Of a DNA stretch of 64,000 bases, positions 21,760 to 33,142 are shown piece after piece. A model generated the notes under the pieces. It was given only the letters and a program-made list of their open reading frames with translations. It ran no database searches and was not told the DNA's origin. The position numbers were made by a program, and so were the translations under genes. Source of the stretch: Henckelia pumila (Eukaryota; Streptophyta; Magnoliopsida; Lamiales; Gesneriaceae); the NCBI RefSeq assembly GCF_033568475.1, contig NC_133121.1, positions 83,782,589 through 83,846,588 on the forward strand, read 5' to 3'. The first letter of the stretch is position 1, and each line of letters starts with the position of its first letter.

Positions 21760-24108
21760 CGGAGTTTCTCTATCCCTTGTGTGATTAATGATATTCAATT
21801 TCATAAAGCTTTATGTGATTTGGGTGCTAGTATAAATCTAATGCCTTACTCTGTGTTTAGGAAATTGAGCTTAGGAGAACCAAAGTCCACCAGAATGTCG
21901 TTACAACTAGCATACAGGTCCATCAAATATCCATGGGGGATAATCGAGGGCGTGCTTGTAAAAGTGGACAAATTCATCTTCCCCGTGGACTTCGTGGTGC
22001 TAGATATGGAAGAGGATTTGGACATGCCACTCATATTGGGTAGACCCTTCCCGGCGACAGGAAAGGCATTAATAGATGTCCAGAAGGGAGAGTTGCTGTT
22101 AAGAGTGGAAGAAGAGAAAATTTCGTTTGACGTTTTTAATGCTTTAAAATTTTCTCAGAATAATAAAGAATGTTTTCAACTGGATGTAGTGGACTCACTG
22201 TTATTTGATTATGTGCAGGATACTTTTCAGGAACCATTAGAAGCTGCACTTATCTCTGAGCAAGTGGTCGTTCTCAGTGATGGAATTGAAGAGATGACCG
22301 CATATTTGAATGACAACCAGTCATGGAGAAGAGGTGGAAAGCTTAGACTTGAAGACCTTGGTGACCGGAAGGATTTAGTCCTCCAGAAACCAAGCCTTGA
22401 GGAACCACCTACTGTGGAATTGAAACCATTACCTGTCCATCTCAAATACATGTTTTTAGGTGAGAATGATAAGTTACCTGTTATAATATCTTCCTTTTTG
22501 ATAGGTGAGATGGAGGCCAGACTAATGGAGGTGCTCAAGAAACACAAGAGTGTGTTAGCCTGGAATGTTGCGGATATCAAAGGAATCAATCCATCATTAT
22601 ACATGCACAAGATTTTAATGGAAGAGAACATCAACCCATTGGTCCAACCACAAAGGAGATTGAATCCAAAAATGCAGAAAGTTGTAAAAGTTGAAACGAT
22701 CAAACTTCTGGATGCAGGTATCATTTATCCTATATCTGATAGTCCATGGGTGAGTCCGGTGCAGTGTGTACCAAAGAAGGGGGGAATTACTGTCATACAG
22801 AATGAGAAAAATGAACTGATACCACTAGGACAGTTATAGGTTGGCGTGTGTGCATAGACTATAGAAAACTAAATGACGCAACCCGTAAGGATCATTTTCC
22901 CCTCCCCTTCATTGATCAAATGCTAGAGAGACTGGCAGGATATGAGTTTTACTGTTTTTTAGATGGGTATTCAGGATACAATCAAATAGCGATTGCACCT
23001 GAAGACCAGGATAAAACGAATTTCACTTGCCCATATGGTACGTTTGCCTATAGACGGATGCCTTTCGGGTTATGTAACGCTCCTGCTACTTTTCAGAGGT
23101 GCATGACTGCCATTTTTTTATGATAAGGTCGAAATTTTTTTAGAAATTTTCATGGATGATTTCTATTTTCGGTAAATCTTTTGATGCATGTCTGCATAAC
23201 TTGAATTCTGTTTTAATGAGATGCGAGGAGACAAATTTGGTACTGAACTGGGAGAAGTGCCATTTCATGGTGACAGAAGGTATAGTATTGGGTCACCAAA
23301 TTTCTGAGCAGGGGATCGAGGTGGACAAAGCCAAGGTGCACGTTATTCAAAATTTGCCTCCACCTACGACAGTCAAGGGATTCAGAAGTTTTCTGGGCCA
23401 TGCCGGCTTGTATCGGCGGTTTATTAAGGATTTTTCAAAAATTGGCAAACCTCTTTCTTCTTTGCTAATGAAAGATGCACCTTTTGACTTTGATTCAAAT
23501 TGTTTGCAGGCCTTTGAAGTGTTGAGAGAAAGACTGGTGACTGCACCAATACTTACATCACCGAACTGGGATCTCCCATTTGAAGTCATGTGCGATGCAA
23601 GTGACTCTGCTATTGGCGCAGTGCTTGGCCAACGAATAGGCAAGGTATTCAAAACTATTTACTACGCTAGCAAGACTCTTAATAAAGCTCAACTAAATTA
23701 TGCCACCATTGAAAAATATTTGTTAGCTGTAGTATTTGCACTGGATAAATTTCATTCATACCTTGTACTCTAAAAAATCACAGTATACACAGATCACTCT
23801 GCTATTAAGCACTTGTTGGCAAAGAAAGATGTGAAACCTAGACTGATTAGATGGATCTTACTTTTGCAAGAATTTGATTTAGAGATCAGGGATAAGAAAG
23901 GTGTTGAAAATGTAGTAGCTGATCATCTATCTAGATTAGAATGCATTGCTGATGGTGCAACAAATGAGATAGAGGACATAGATGATTGGTTCCCTGATGA
24001 AAAATTTTTGCCATATAAAGTTCACCATGGTATGCTAATTTTGCGAATTATCTAGTCACAAGCACACTCCCACATAATCTGTCTTTCCATCAGAAGAAAA
24101 AATTTTTA
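21760..24108 (+). pseudogene. Element C cassette 2: second protease-RT-RNase H copy
   Basis: This is a second copy of the 19409-21759 unit. The frames are 21682-22839 (protease and RT N-terminus, KALCDLGASINLMPYSVFRK again), 22848-23123, 23156-23773 and 23813-24055. Frameshifts lie near 22826 (one base lost in ACCACTAGG) and near 23115 (T run). A TAA at 23771 also interrupts. RNase H keeps CDASDSAIGAVLGQ and ends with [12 protein letters not shown]. By hand count about 64 of the first 640 bp differ from cassette 1. This copy leads correctly into integrase. Confidence 0.88.
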
Positions 24109-24783
24109 TCAGATGTCAAGCATTATTTTTGGGAGGAACTGTTTTTGTTTAAAATATGTGCTGACTCAATGATCCGGAGATGTGTGGCGGAAGGAGAAAT
24201 GCAAAGCATCCTCAGTCATTGTCATGATCGTGAGGTAGGTGGCCATACTGGGCCAATCAAAACTGCAGCGAAGGTACTTGAATGTGGGTTCTATTGGCCC
24301 AATCTTTTTAAGGATGCGCGCCTGTATGTTTTAGCTTGTGATAGATGTCAGCGGACAGGTAATATCTCTAACCGAAATGAAATGCCTATGAATAATATCA
24401 TTGAGTGTGAGATATTCAATGTTTCGGGAATCGACTTTATGGGACAATTTCCACCTTCTTTGACGAAAAAATACATTTTGGTCGCAGTAGACTATGTTTC
24501 AAAATGGGTAGAGGCTGATGCTTTTGCAACAAATGATGCACAGGTTGTACTAAAATTTTTGAAGAAAAATATTTTTAATCGGTTTGGTACACCCCGTGCA
24601 ATCATTAGTGATGGTGGCACCCACTTTTGCAATAAACTTTTTGACAAACTTTTAAGGAAATATGGTGTCAAGCATAAGGTATCTACCCCATATCATCCCC
24701 AGACCAGTGGCCAAGTGGAAGTGTCCAATCGAGAGATCAAACAGATCCTAGAGAAAAGTGTGAGTACTAATCGGAAGGATTGA
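24109..24783 (+). pseudogene. Element C integrase zinc domain and core
   Basis: The open frame 24145-24783 has the HHCC domain ([29 protein letters not shown]). The core follows with [10 protein letters not shown] (first Asp), [12 protein letters not shown] (second Asp) and [18 protein letters not shown] (Glu). All three catalytic acids are present. A TGA at 24781 stops the frame after VSTNRKD; the normal continuation ([22 protein letters not shown] type) is visible in the next frame. Confidence 0.88.
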
Positions 24784-25316
24784 GCACTTCGACTTGATGA
24801 TGCCTTATGGGCCTACCTATAGGACGGCATTTAAAACCCCTATCGGCACTTCCTCTTATAGATTATTATTTGGAAAGGCATGTCATTTACCTGTTGAATT
24901 AGAGCATAGAGCATTTTGGGCTATTAAGACTCTAAACTATGAATTTGCTGCTGCAGGTGAAAAAAATATTGTTGGAGCTAAATCAACTGGAAGAATTCCG
25001 CGACAATGCATATGACATGACGGTTTCGTACAAGGAATGGACAAAGAGAATACATGACAGGCGTATTCGTCAGCGGGAATTCAAGGAAGGAGAGGCTGTG
25101 TTGCTGTTCAACTCCCGGTTAAGACTATTTCCCGGGAAATTGAAGTCTAGATGGTCTGGGCCCTATAAGATCACCAGGGTGTATCCATCAGGGGCCATAG
25201 AGATCAAAGATGCCCGCAACGAGTCGTTCACGGTCAATGCTCAAAGGTTAAAACACTATGTGGGGGGTGATGTGGATTCCACGCCAGTCATCACCACATT
25301 GACTGACCAAGACTAG
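24784..25316 (+). pseudogene. Element C integrase C-terminal domain
   Basis: The frame at 24794-25015 gives [20 protein letters not shown] and [18 protein letters not shown]. After a shift near 24950, frame 24939-25316 gives [37 protein letters not shown] and the end of pol at a TAG (25314-25316). The C-terminal domain binds LTR ends. The polypurine-like TTTGGGGAGGGTG follows the stop. Confidence 0.83.
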
Positions 25317-25838
25317 TTTGGGGAGGGTGAAAAGTCAAGCTCTCGACTTTAAATTGAGAACTACATTCTACTTTCCCTTTTATTTTGCGTTTTTGTTCAT
25401 TTTAGTTCAAGTGTTAGAATTTTTAGTTAATTTCCTGTCTTTCTCGAGTTGAGTTCTGTTTTAAAATTTTTTGAAAAAAATGGGGTGCGCTTGCGCGGCA
25501 GTTTTCTGCCGCCCGCGCACCCAACTCTCGGTCTTAAAATTTTTTGAAAAAAGGGGGTGCGCTCGCGCGGCAGTTTTCTACCGCCCGCGCACCCAACCCT
25601 CTGTCAAAAAAATTTTTAAAAAAAGGGGTGTGCGCCCGCGCGGCACTTTTCTACTGCACGGGCGCCTCGCGCAAAATCAGAAATTTAAAACACCCGATTC
25701 CTTCTTCCCCTCTTTATTTTCTCTCTTTCCTTTCTCTCTAACCCTAATTCCCTCACAGCCGCCATCTCTCTCACTCTCAATTTCTTCTTCTTTTCTCAAT
25801 TTCGCAGGTAATTCACTCGATTTCTCACATCTCTCGAC
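25317..25838 (+). promoter_or_regulatory. Element C internal U3-like block before the accessory ORF
   Basis: TAGTTTGGGGAGGGTG at 25314-25329 resembles the polypurine tract before the 3' LTR (TAGTTTGGGGAGGTTG at 28241-28256). It is followed by three GC-rich palindromes (25484-25521, 25556-25593, 25626-25665; for example GCGCGGCAGTTTTCTACCGC), which resemble the U3 units of this element. A pyrimidine-rich stretch with AACCCTAATTCC and GCCGCC (25690-25838) then looks like a plant 5' untranslated leader. A promoter role is inferred from this layout; I could not identify a firm TATA box. Confidence 0.5.
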
Positions 25839-26846
25839 ATGGCGCCAAAGAAACAGAAGGTTGCCACCTCTAGGGCCAACCCATCCCACTTCATAAATGG
25901 GAAATTTATTTCTGAAGAAGCAAAGGCACGTTATGAGGAAGCCAAGGCCTCTAGGAATCCCATTCCGGAGCGAGGAATTGATCTTTCTGAAAACCGCACC
26001 GCCTCCCTTGGCATTGTGGCTCGAGGATGGACCGAGTTTTGCCGCCAACCTCTCGCGGCATTAGTCCCCTTGGTCCGTGAATTTTACGCCAACGCCGCCG
26101 AGCGTACCGATAGCACTACCTTCGTGCGGGGTAAGATGGTTACTTTTACTCCCGCTGCTATTAATGCGTTATTGCAAACTCCGGAAGTAGACGATAGCCA
26201 ATTTCAGGCTTTTAAGGCCAATCCGGATTATAATGAAATTTCGAATGAGTTGTGCTATGAAGCTAATGTGTGGAAGGATTCAGTGAAGTTCATATCTTTT
26301 AAGGAAAAAAATTTGCGGCTGGAACCGGCCTTGTGGTATGCTTTTCTGACCCACAGGTTGATGCCGGTGTCCCATACACATGTTGTGACAATGAGCAGGG
26401 CGGTGCTTCTCTATGCTGTGCACAAACAATGGCCGATTAATGTTGGACAAATTATCAACCAAGAGTTGTACACTTCCATTCGCACGTCCAACATTTCAAT
26501 TTTCTTTCCGACCATTGTTTCTTTACTGTGTGTGCAAGCTGGTGTCCCATACAAGGACACAGAAGAATGGTTGCACCCAATGCAGGCAGTGGATAACACA
26601 ATTCTGAAAGCAAAACACGCCTTCCGCGTATGCGAGTTTTCACTTCCTGGCCAGGCCAGCTCTGGCCCTGGTCAATCATCACGGACTGCACCTCGGCCAC
26701 CTCCTGCTCGCCGCACCACACATGATTCATTGAGTGAAATGTCGGCATGGATGCAACATCAGGAGCACTGCCAAGAGGTAAAGCCAATGATGAAAAAAAA
26801 AAAAAAAAAATTTGGGTTCACCGTTTGTTTTTGCTTAAGTCCATGA
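25839..26846 (+). CDS. Element C accessory ORF (putative plant transposon protein domain)
   Basis: The frame of 335 codons starts with a basic stretch (MAPKKQKVATSR). Its core has RGWTEFCRQPLAALVPLVRE, FYANAAERTD, VRGKMVTFTPAAINALLQTP and WPINVGQIINQELYTS. This resembles the domain known from Pfam as a putative plant transposon protein (PF20167), found in many plant retroelement-linked ORFs. Its function is unknown. I see no signal peptide or membrane segment, so it does not look like an envelope protein. A run of 18 A at 26793-26810 comes near the end, so the last 20 residues may be a frameshift product. A diverged minus-strand homologue is at 34315-35311. Confidence 0.75.
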   Translation: MAPKKQKVATSRANPSHFINGKFISEEAKARYEEAKASRNPIPERGIDLSENRTASLGIVARGWTEFCRQPLAALVPLVREFYANAAERTDSTTFVRGKMVTFTPAAINALLQTPEVDDSQFQAFKANPDYNEISNELCYEANVWKDSVKFISFKEKNLRLEPALWYAFLTHRLMPVSHTHVVTMSRAVLLYAVHKQWPINVGQIINQELYTSIRTSNISIFFPTIVSLLCVQAGVPYKDTEEWLHPMQAVDNTILKAKHAFRVCEFSLPGQASSGPGQSSRTAPRPPPARRTTHDSLSEMSAWMQHQEHCQEVKPMMKKKKKKFGFTVCFCLSP

Positions 26847-28254
26847 CTATCTTCTTTGTTTGACAAATCATTTTGAACTAGTATAACCAAGTCGATGAAT
26901 AGGTCTCAAAACATTCTGTGAGGTACACTTGAATCTGTATTTGAAACACACAAACTTGGATATGATTTAGGCAATTTGTTTGATCTTTGGGTTAGAAAGA
27001 AATCTTTCGTGAATTACCTTTAGATGCCCAATTGAGCCTTCACATTTATATGAGCACGAGAGGTGCATAATCTGGATTTTATGTTGGTGTAATCATCGCT
27101 TACTACTGATGATTCTTTTTTCTGCACTGATTGAGATCTGTATGAGTTAACTGTGAATTGAGATTTGTCTAGAACAAGTTCGAACATCCCTCGAGGCGCA
27201 ATACGGGCATACTGTGATTTAGGAGTGATATAGGCATTTCTTTCTGAATTTCGTTTGTGCCTTTCAAACTACCCTTGATTTATTTTGTCCCTAGTACCTT
27301 ATTTGAGCTTAATAGAAAACGAATGGCATGCGTAAAAACGTGTGGAAAACCCCCATTCGACATTTTTAAGAACCTACAATTACTACCCATAGCTTAAACA
27401 CTCATTCCTACCTTGTTTGGAGTAAATTGAATGTAGATCATTGATGTGTATGCTCCTACTGAAAAGTTGAGAAACGAATGGTGTGTTGAGTGTTGTTCAA
27501 AAATCAAAAGGGGGTAGCAAGTAGAAAAAAAAAGAAAAGGGATATGTTTAAAAATATGACAATATTGAGAAAAAAAAATGGGGAAAAAGAAAGAGAAGAA
27601 TGTTGGCAAAAGGCAAGTGAAAGAAAAGAAAAATCTGGAAATCAATGAATGAGAAGAAGTGCAAATTTGTAATTCGAAAAGAGTAGTCTGTATAGAATGA
27701 TCATTATTTACTCCCTCTTTGAATTCGTGTCCTTCATTTGGAGCCATTAGCCTAGCCTAACATTATAAGCCGAATAAGACCTATTGACCGAGTTACAGTT
27801 GCCTAATATACTAGTGGAGAGGGGTTGTGAGAATTTTGCCTATGGAGTGTTGATAGACACAGTTAATGAATGTGGATTCTTGATAAAAAACATGCACACA
27901 CTATTTTTCATTGAGTTATACCAGTCATGAGTGTGTGTATTATTGAATGTTTCAAAATCTTGATCCTGATATACCCGAAAAAGTCCTCATGATTCTAGAA
28001 TGTGTGAATTGAATTTAGAGTAGAGTATTCCAAAATACGGAGTTGCGAGATTTTGAAGTTTGCAAGGTTTGCTAGTTGGTGTTACATTTTCAAAATGTCA
28101 GCATGTTGATTGATTGGATTGTTAATTTTGTGGAAAATATTCTGAGGCTTAAGAAGATTGATTTCACTTCCTTGTTTCGTCGTTCTGTTGTGTCTGCATG
28201 TTAGTCTATCACCTATTTTGCTCGAGGGCGAGCAAAAGGTTAGTTTGGGGAGGT
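26847..28254 (+). other. Element C 3' noncoding region
   Basis: This is AT-rich sequence without a convincing ORF on either strand. It includes the purine-rich stretch 27500-27660. It ends with CTCGAGGGCGAGCAAAAGG and the polypurine tract TTTGGGGAGG at 28244-28253, next to the 3' LTR. Confidence 0.75.
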
Positions 28255-29703
28255 TGATAGGAGTCGTTTTTATGTGTTTTTATTGCTTGTTTTGTGTTTG
28301 TTTTGCATTCGTTTCGTTTACATATTGTCCGTTCTTTTCCATTCTTGTTCTTTATTTTGTTTTATTATGTTCGTATTCACTCCTCTAGTTTATCTATTTT
28401 TATGGCAGGAAATCACCAAGAAATGCCGATACTTGGTGGGAAGGTGATGCACAGTAGAGGCCATGCAGATAGAACAAGAAGAAAGGCAAAATTTTGGAAA
28501 AGAAGAAGGGCGCGCAGGCGGCCAATTTCTACCACGCGGGCGCATACACGGTTGAGAAAAACAGTAGGTTGGAACTTTAGGAAGCGCCCGAGCGGCCATA
28601 TTCTACCACGCGGGCGCGGTCACGTATTTTTGAGACAATAATGCAAGGAGTTTCGAGGCGCTCGAGCGGCCAATTTCTACAGCTCGGGCGCGGCGCGCAG
28701 TTTTTATTTTTTTATTATTTTGAGAGTTTATTTCGGAGAGGATTCTGGGGAACTATAAATACAATTATTTCTTTAGTTTTTGAGGGTTACAGGGGACGCA
28801 TATCATAAGACTACCGGCGGCTGAACGCTGGAGATTTCTCTTCTCCGTTGGGAGTTTTTCCTTTTCTTCTTCTTCTGAATTTTTATGTTGAACATCTTGG
28901 AGATTGAATTTTTGTAATGAATTCTAGTAGCTAAACAATTATTTTTTTGGAATCGAGGGGATCCTAATCCCGAAACACTGTAGTGTGATTGAATCACCGG
29001 ATGTATTGGGAATTGATTTATGTTTATAATTGATTTTATCATGTTTTTATTTCTATGTTGATGATTAGCTACCCTTAACATAGATTCGTAAATTATGAAT
29101 TGCTGTCGAGAGATAGGTTTATAATTAGGACGAATGATATAATCCATGGACATAAAATATGCATAGAGATATGGTATTTAGTACATATTGATAGCCATAG
29201 ACCACCAGGTTGAAAGTTGTAGAATTCATAGAACGCAAAGCAATCAGTCGTGATAAATAATTAGAGAGATTTAATTACTTCACTGATTTGATTAGTTTGG
29301 CATCACCTCGAGAGAGAGTGTCAATGTTATAGGAACTTCTGTTAAATTTATAAGAATAAATTAAGTTCCAATCGTCCAGTTCAATTAGGGAAAAGGTGAA
29401 CCGAAATTCCAACAAAATCATTTTGAATTGTTATTCTTCACTCTGAGATTTGTTGGCTTGGTTGTGAAATTTAAGTTTATTTATATTGAGTTTTAATTTT
29501 AGATGTTAGTTAATTCACAAATCAATTTTTCGATACTTTGTGTAGTTAAAAATTAAAAAGACAAATTATTTTCGTTAGTCCCTGAGGACGATACTCGTAC
29601 TCAGTACATTATATTATAACTTGAATCGTGCACTTGCGATTTATTCGAGCTTAATTGATAGATATATTTACGTTCATTTTTCGTGGTAGTATTGGCTCGA
29701 TCA
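28255..29703 (+). repeat. Element C full LTR (1449 bp)
   Basis: It starts TGATAGGAGTCG and ends GGCTCGATCA. Three GC palindromes are at about 28509-28695 and a TATA box (CTATAAATAC) near 28753. The remaining 900 bp (R/U5 side) has no gene; the ORFs repeated across LTR copies (such as the one beginning MAGNHQEMPILGG) span the palindromes and are not supported. Confidence 0.92.
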
Positions 29704-29704
29704 A

Positions 29705-31029
29705 TCCTCTGGTTTATCTATTTTTATGGCAGGAAATCACCAAGAAATGCCGATACTTGGTGGGAAGGTGATGCACAGTAGAGGCCATGCAGATAGAACA
29801 AGAAGAAAGACAAAATTATGGAAAAGAAGAAGGGCGTGCGGGCGGCCAATTTCTACCGCGCGGGCGCATACACGGTTGAGAAAAACAGTAGGTTGGAACT
29901 TTAGGAGGCGCCCGAGCGGCCATATTCTACCGCGCGGGCGCGGTCACGTATTTTTGAGATAGTAGTGCAAGGAGTTTCGAGGCGCCCGAGCGGCCAATTT
30001 CTACCGCTCGGGCGCGGCGCGCAGTTTTTATTTTTTTTTTATTATTTTGAGAGTTTATTTCGGAGAGGATTCTGGGGAACTATAAATACAATTATTTCTT
30101 TAGTTTTTTAGGGTTACAGGGGACGCATATCAGAAGACTACCGGCGGCTGAACGCTGGAGATTTCTCTTCTTCGTTGGGAGTTTTTCCTTTTCTTCTTCT
30201 TCTGAATTTTTATGTTGAACATCTTGGAGATTTAATTTTTGTAATGAATTCTATTAGCTAAACAATTATTTTGTTGGAATCGAGGGGATCCTAATCCCGA
30301 AACACTGTAGTGTGATTGAATCACCGGACGTATTGGGAATTGATTTATGTTTATAATTGATTTTATCATGTTTTTCTTTCTATGTTGATGATTAGCTACC
30401 CTTAACATAGATTCGTAAATTATGAATTGCTGTCGAGAGATAGGTTTATAATTAGGACGAATGATATAATCCATGGACTTAAAATATGCATAGAGATATG
30501 GTATTTAGTACATGTTGATAGCCATAGACCACCAGGTTGAAAGTTATAGAATTCATAGAACGCAAAGCAATCAGTCGTGATAAATAATTATAGAGATTTA
30601 ATTACTTCACTGATTTGATTAGTTTGGCATCACCTCGAGAGAGAGTGTCAATGTTATAGGAACTTCTGTTAAATTTATAAGAATAAATTAAGTTCCAATC
30701 GTCCAGTTCAATTAGGAAAAAGGTGAACCAAAATTTCAACAAAATCATTTTGAATTGTTATTCTTCACTCTGAGATTTGTTGGCTTGGTTGTGAAATTTA
30801 AGTTTATTTATATTGAGTTTTAATTTTAGATGTTAGTTAATTCACAAATCACTTTTTCGATACTTTGTGTAGTTAAAATTGAAAAGACAAATTATTTTCG
30901 TTAGTCCCTGAGGACGATACTCGTACTCAGTACATTATATTATAACTTGAATCGTGCACTTGCGATTTATTCGAGCTTAATTGATAGGTATATTTACGTT
31001 GATTTTTCATGGTAGTATTTGCTCGATCA
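29705..31029 (+). repeat. Element C second 3' LTR copy, lacking its first 126 bp
   Basis: It begins TCCTCTGGTTTATC, equal to 28381 in the full LTR, and continues colinearly to GCTCGATCA at 31029. It is followed by the target duplication TTATG. It is therefore part of the same insertion. The two copies are nearly identical. Confidence 0.92.
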
Positions 31030-31034
31030 TTATG

Positions 31035-32455
31035 AAAATTTTAAGTATGAAATTTTTTAAATAAAATGCTTAGTTATGCATTGCGGTTACGTAAGAGGTT
31101 TATGGAAATTACAGCATATCTCCGAATTGTGTTTTACGACAGGATGACCACAAGAAATTTCGAAATTTAGGAACTTGATGATATTTTGTTTGAATTTTAG
31201 TTTGATTATTTATGATATATCGGTTAGCACTTGAATATTTGTATTAACTTATTGATTTTTAAGTTAGAATGATTTCATGGGTAAATTATTGGTCAAATTG
31301 ATTGTGAGATTAGCATTTAGAGTATATCATAAATGTAATTATTTAACTCATGAATTTGAGATTTTTGAGGAATTATTTGGGAACAATGATTTACACGCAT
31401 ATCTTATATTTTGGGATTTAATTATGAAAAGGATCATAGCTGATATGTGATGTTATTTTTTAGTATTGCTTTATAAAACTTTGCTAAGTTAAGTTTACTA
31501 TAGGAGTTCATATTTTAATTGTTATGTTTAACTGTCAAATTGGGAACAAAAGTTTGTCTCTCAAATGTTGGGGGATATATAAATAGACTGTATAAGCATA
31601 TATAATCAGTCAAGTTTTTGGTATAATGCAATAGTTGTATTAGAGAAGATGAGCAGTAAAGTTAATAAGTAAGTTGTAATAATTCTCTTTACTAGGTTTT
31701 TATCAGCGAAAGTTTATAAATCTAGGCTTGATAGAGATAAATTAGACATGTGTGACAGATAAAATATGTTGTTTATCAGAGTGCGCATCGTAAGCATTAT
31801 TTTTGGAATACTGAAACTTGGGAACTAGGTATGTAAATGAGAATTTAGTGAATTGAACTTTTAGAGACTTCATAATTAGAATTTGATCATTTGAATTTCG
31901 AGGACGAAATTCCATTTAGGGAGTATTATAACGCCCGAAAATTCGTTTACGTAAACCCACATGCATAACTAGGAAAATAATTAAATCAAATTTTAGAAAA
32001 TGGTTAAATGACTTCATGTGAATTAGGTGATTTTATTTGCATGATTTAAATACTATTTTTAGCATTTAACCAGCATTATGTTATTTACGAAATTTTTAGA
32101 AATAATGTTTTTCGCCCGCGTAGACAGGACCGTCGATAAACGAGGTATAGGAAATTTATTACAAATATTTTTATGATAATTTTATGAGCCTTAAAATATT
32201 ATATTAATGTATTATTTTCAAAAAATAATAATTTTTATATATGTAGATATATATGAAATCAATTTTCACTAAAATAGGCTATTTTAAATTCTTTTAAGGG
32301 GCTTTAAAAATTATATAAATTAATATTACGAAAATTACTCAGAAGTTATTTAATTTTAAAAGTTATATATTTTATATTAACATGATATAATATCTTCCCA
32401 AAAATCTAAATAAATAAGTTAATAACTAGATAATTGAAAAACTGAATCTCAAAAA
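31035..32455 (+). mobile_element. Element X, right piece: noncoding interior and 3' LTR start
   Basis: 31035-31926 is AT-rich with no credible ORF. It ends with TTTCGAGGACGAAATTCCAT and TTTAGGGAGTA, a phrase that in plant Ty3 elements marks the end of pol and the polypurine tract. TATAACGCCCGAAAATTCG at 31929 resembles the usual LTR start TGTAACGCCCGAAAATTCG with one change. The LTR can be followed to about 32455, where D1 sequence begins. Together with 16718-17075 it fits a large, coding-poor LTR element. Confidence 0.5.
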
Positions 32456-33142
32456 TAAATAAATTCAAGGGTATGTCTTCCTCTACCAAGTTCTAGAACC
32501 TAGCCACAAATATTCATGAAATTCTCAAGAAAATTCAAAAGAAAAAAGAAGAATATAAGAATATTAGAAGGAAATCTAGCCGCCAAAGAGTGCTTGGTGT
32601 TCAAACCCTTCCAATCTGACGATAAGATAGGTAAAACTCGAAATAATAACCTAATAAAAGACTAGAGTCCTTTAAAATAAAATTTCCTAATTTAAAGATT
32701 TTTTCCCGAATTCGGAACCTCGCTCGATCGGTAGGAAATGACCGATCGAGCGAAAATTGTTCTGTCCAAATTCTTTTCTTCTTGCTTGCGGCCGATCGAT
32801 TGGTAGGAAATGACCAATCGAGCAGAAAAACCTCTGTCTCGAACTCTTTCTTTTTCCATGACACCTGCTCGATCGGTGATAACTTGCGGATTGAGAGGTT
32901 AAACTTTTGCCTCGAAATTCATGCTCCTCTCGCTCGATCGGTGAAATGATGCAGATCGAGCGAGATGACTTCTGAACTAATTCCTCTTTAAAGTGCCTTT
33001 TCCTACACAATAAACCTGGGGACATGTAATGTAGACATGATGCATGAAATACGAACAAAATACTGAATTTAATTAAACATATAAATGCATGCAAAACAAC
33101 AGTAAAATGAAAATAAAATATGCAACAAAAACACGACTATCA
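32456..33142 (-). repeat. D1 LTR fragment (Athila-like, minus strand)
   Basis: It ends GACTATCA on the plus strand, that is TGATAGTC at the LTR start on the minus strand. It is followed by the polypurine tract AAGTGTGGGGAAATT (minus strand, 33143-33160). It is related to 42950-43589. A four-unit palindrome array lies at 32715-32965 (CTCGATCGG, short loop, CCGATCGAG). The outer part of the LTR is missing at 32455. The ORFs over the array are not genes. Confidence 0.75.

Larger units (their letters stand above)
17076..31029 (+). mobile_element. Element C: Athila-like Ty3/gypsy retrotransposon with rearranged ends and a doubled pol cassette
   Basis: It is flanked by TTATG at 17071-17075 and 31030-31034. 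It starts with TGATAGGAGTCG and ends GCTCGATCA. The order is truncated 5' LTR, tRNA-Asp-type primer site, gag, protease-RT-RNase H cassette 1, cassette 2, integrase, an accessory ORF, noncoding DNA, full 3' LTR, and a second LTR lacking its first 126 bp. The RT block (FIDYRKLNDATRKDHFPLPF, FLDGYSGYNQI, FMDDFSIF) and the gag block are of Athila type. At about 14 kb it is long for the family because of the duplicated cassette and LTR. Confidence 0.93.

Noticed and set aside
25471..25896. 141-codon ORF over the GC palindromes of element C
   Set aside because: It has arginine/alanine-rich composition from the palindromes, overlaps the leader and start of the accessory ORF in another frame, and has no homology I recognise.
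25839..26846. Envelope gene, as proposed for some Athila elements
   Set aside because: No signal peptide, transmembrane segment or cysteine pattern is visible; the domain matches the plant transposon-protein type instead.
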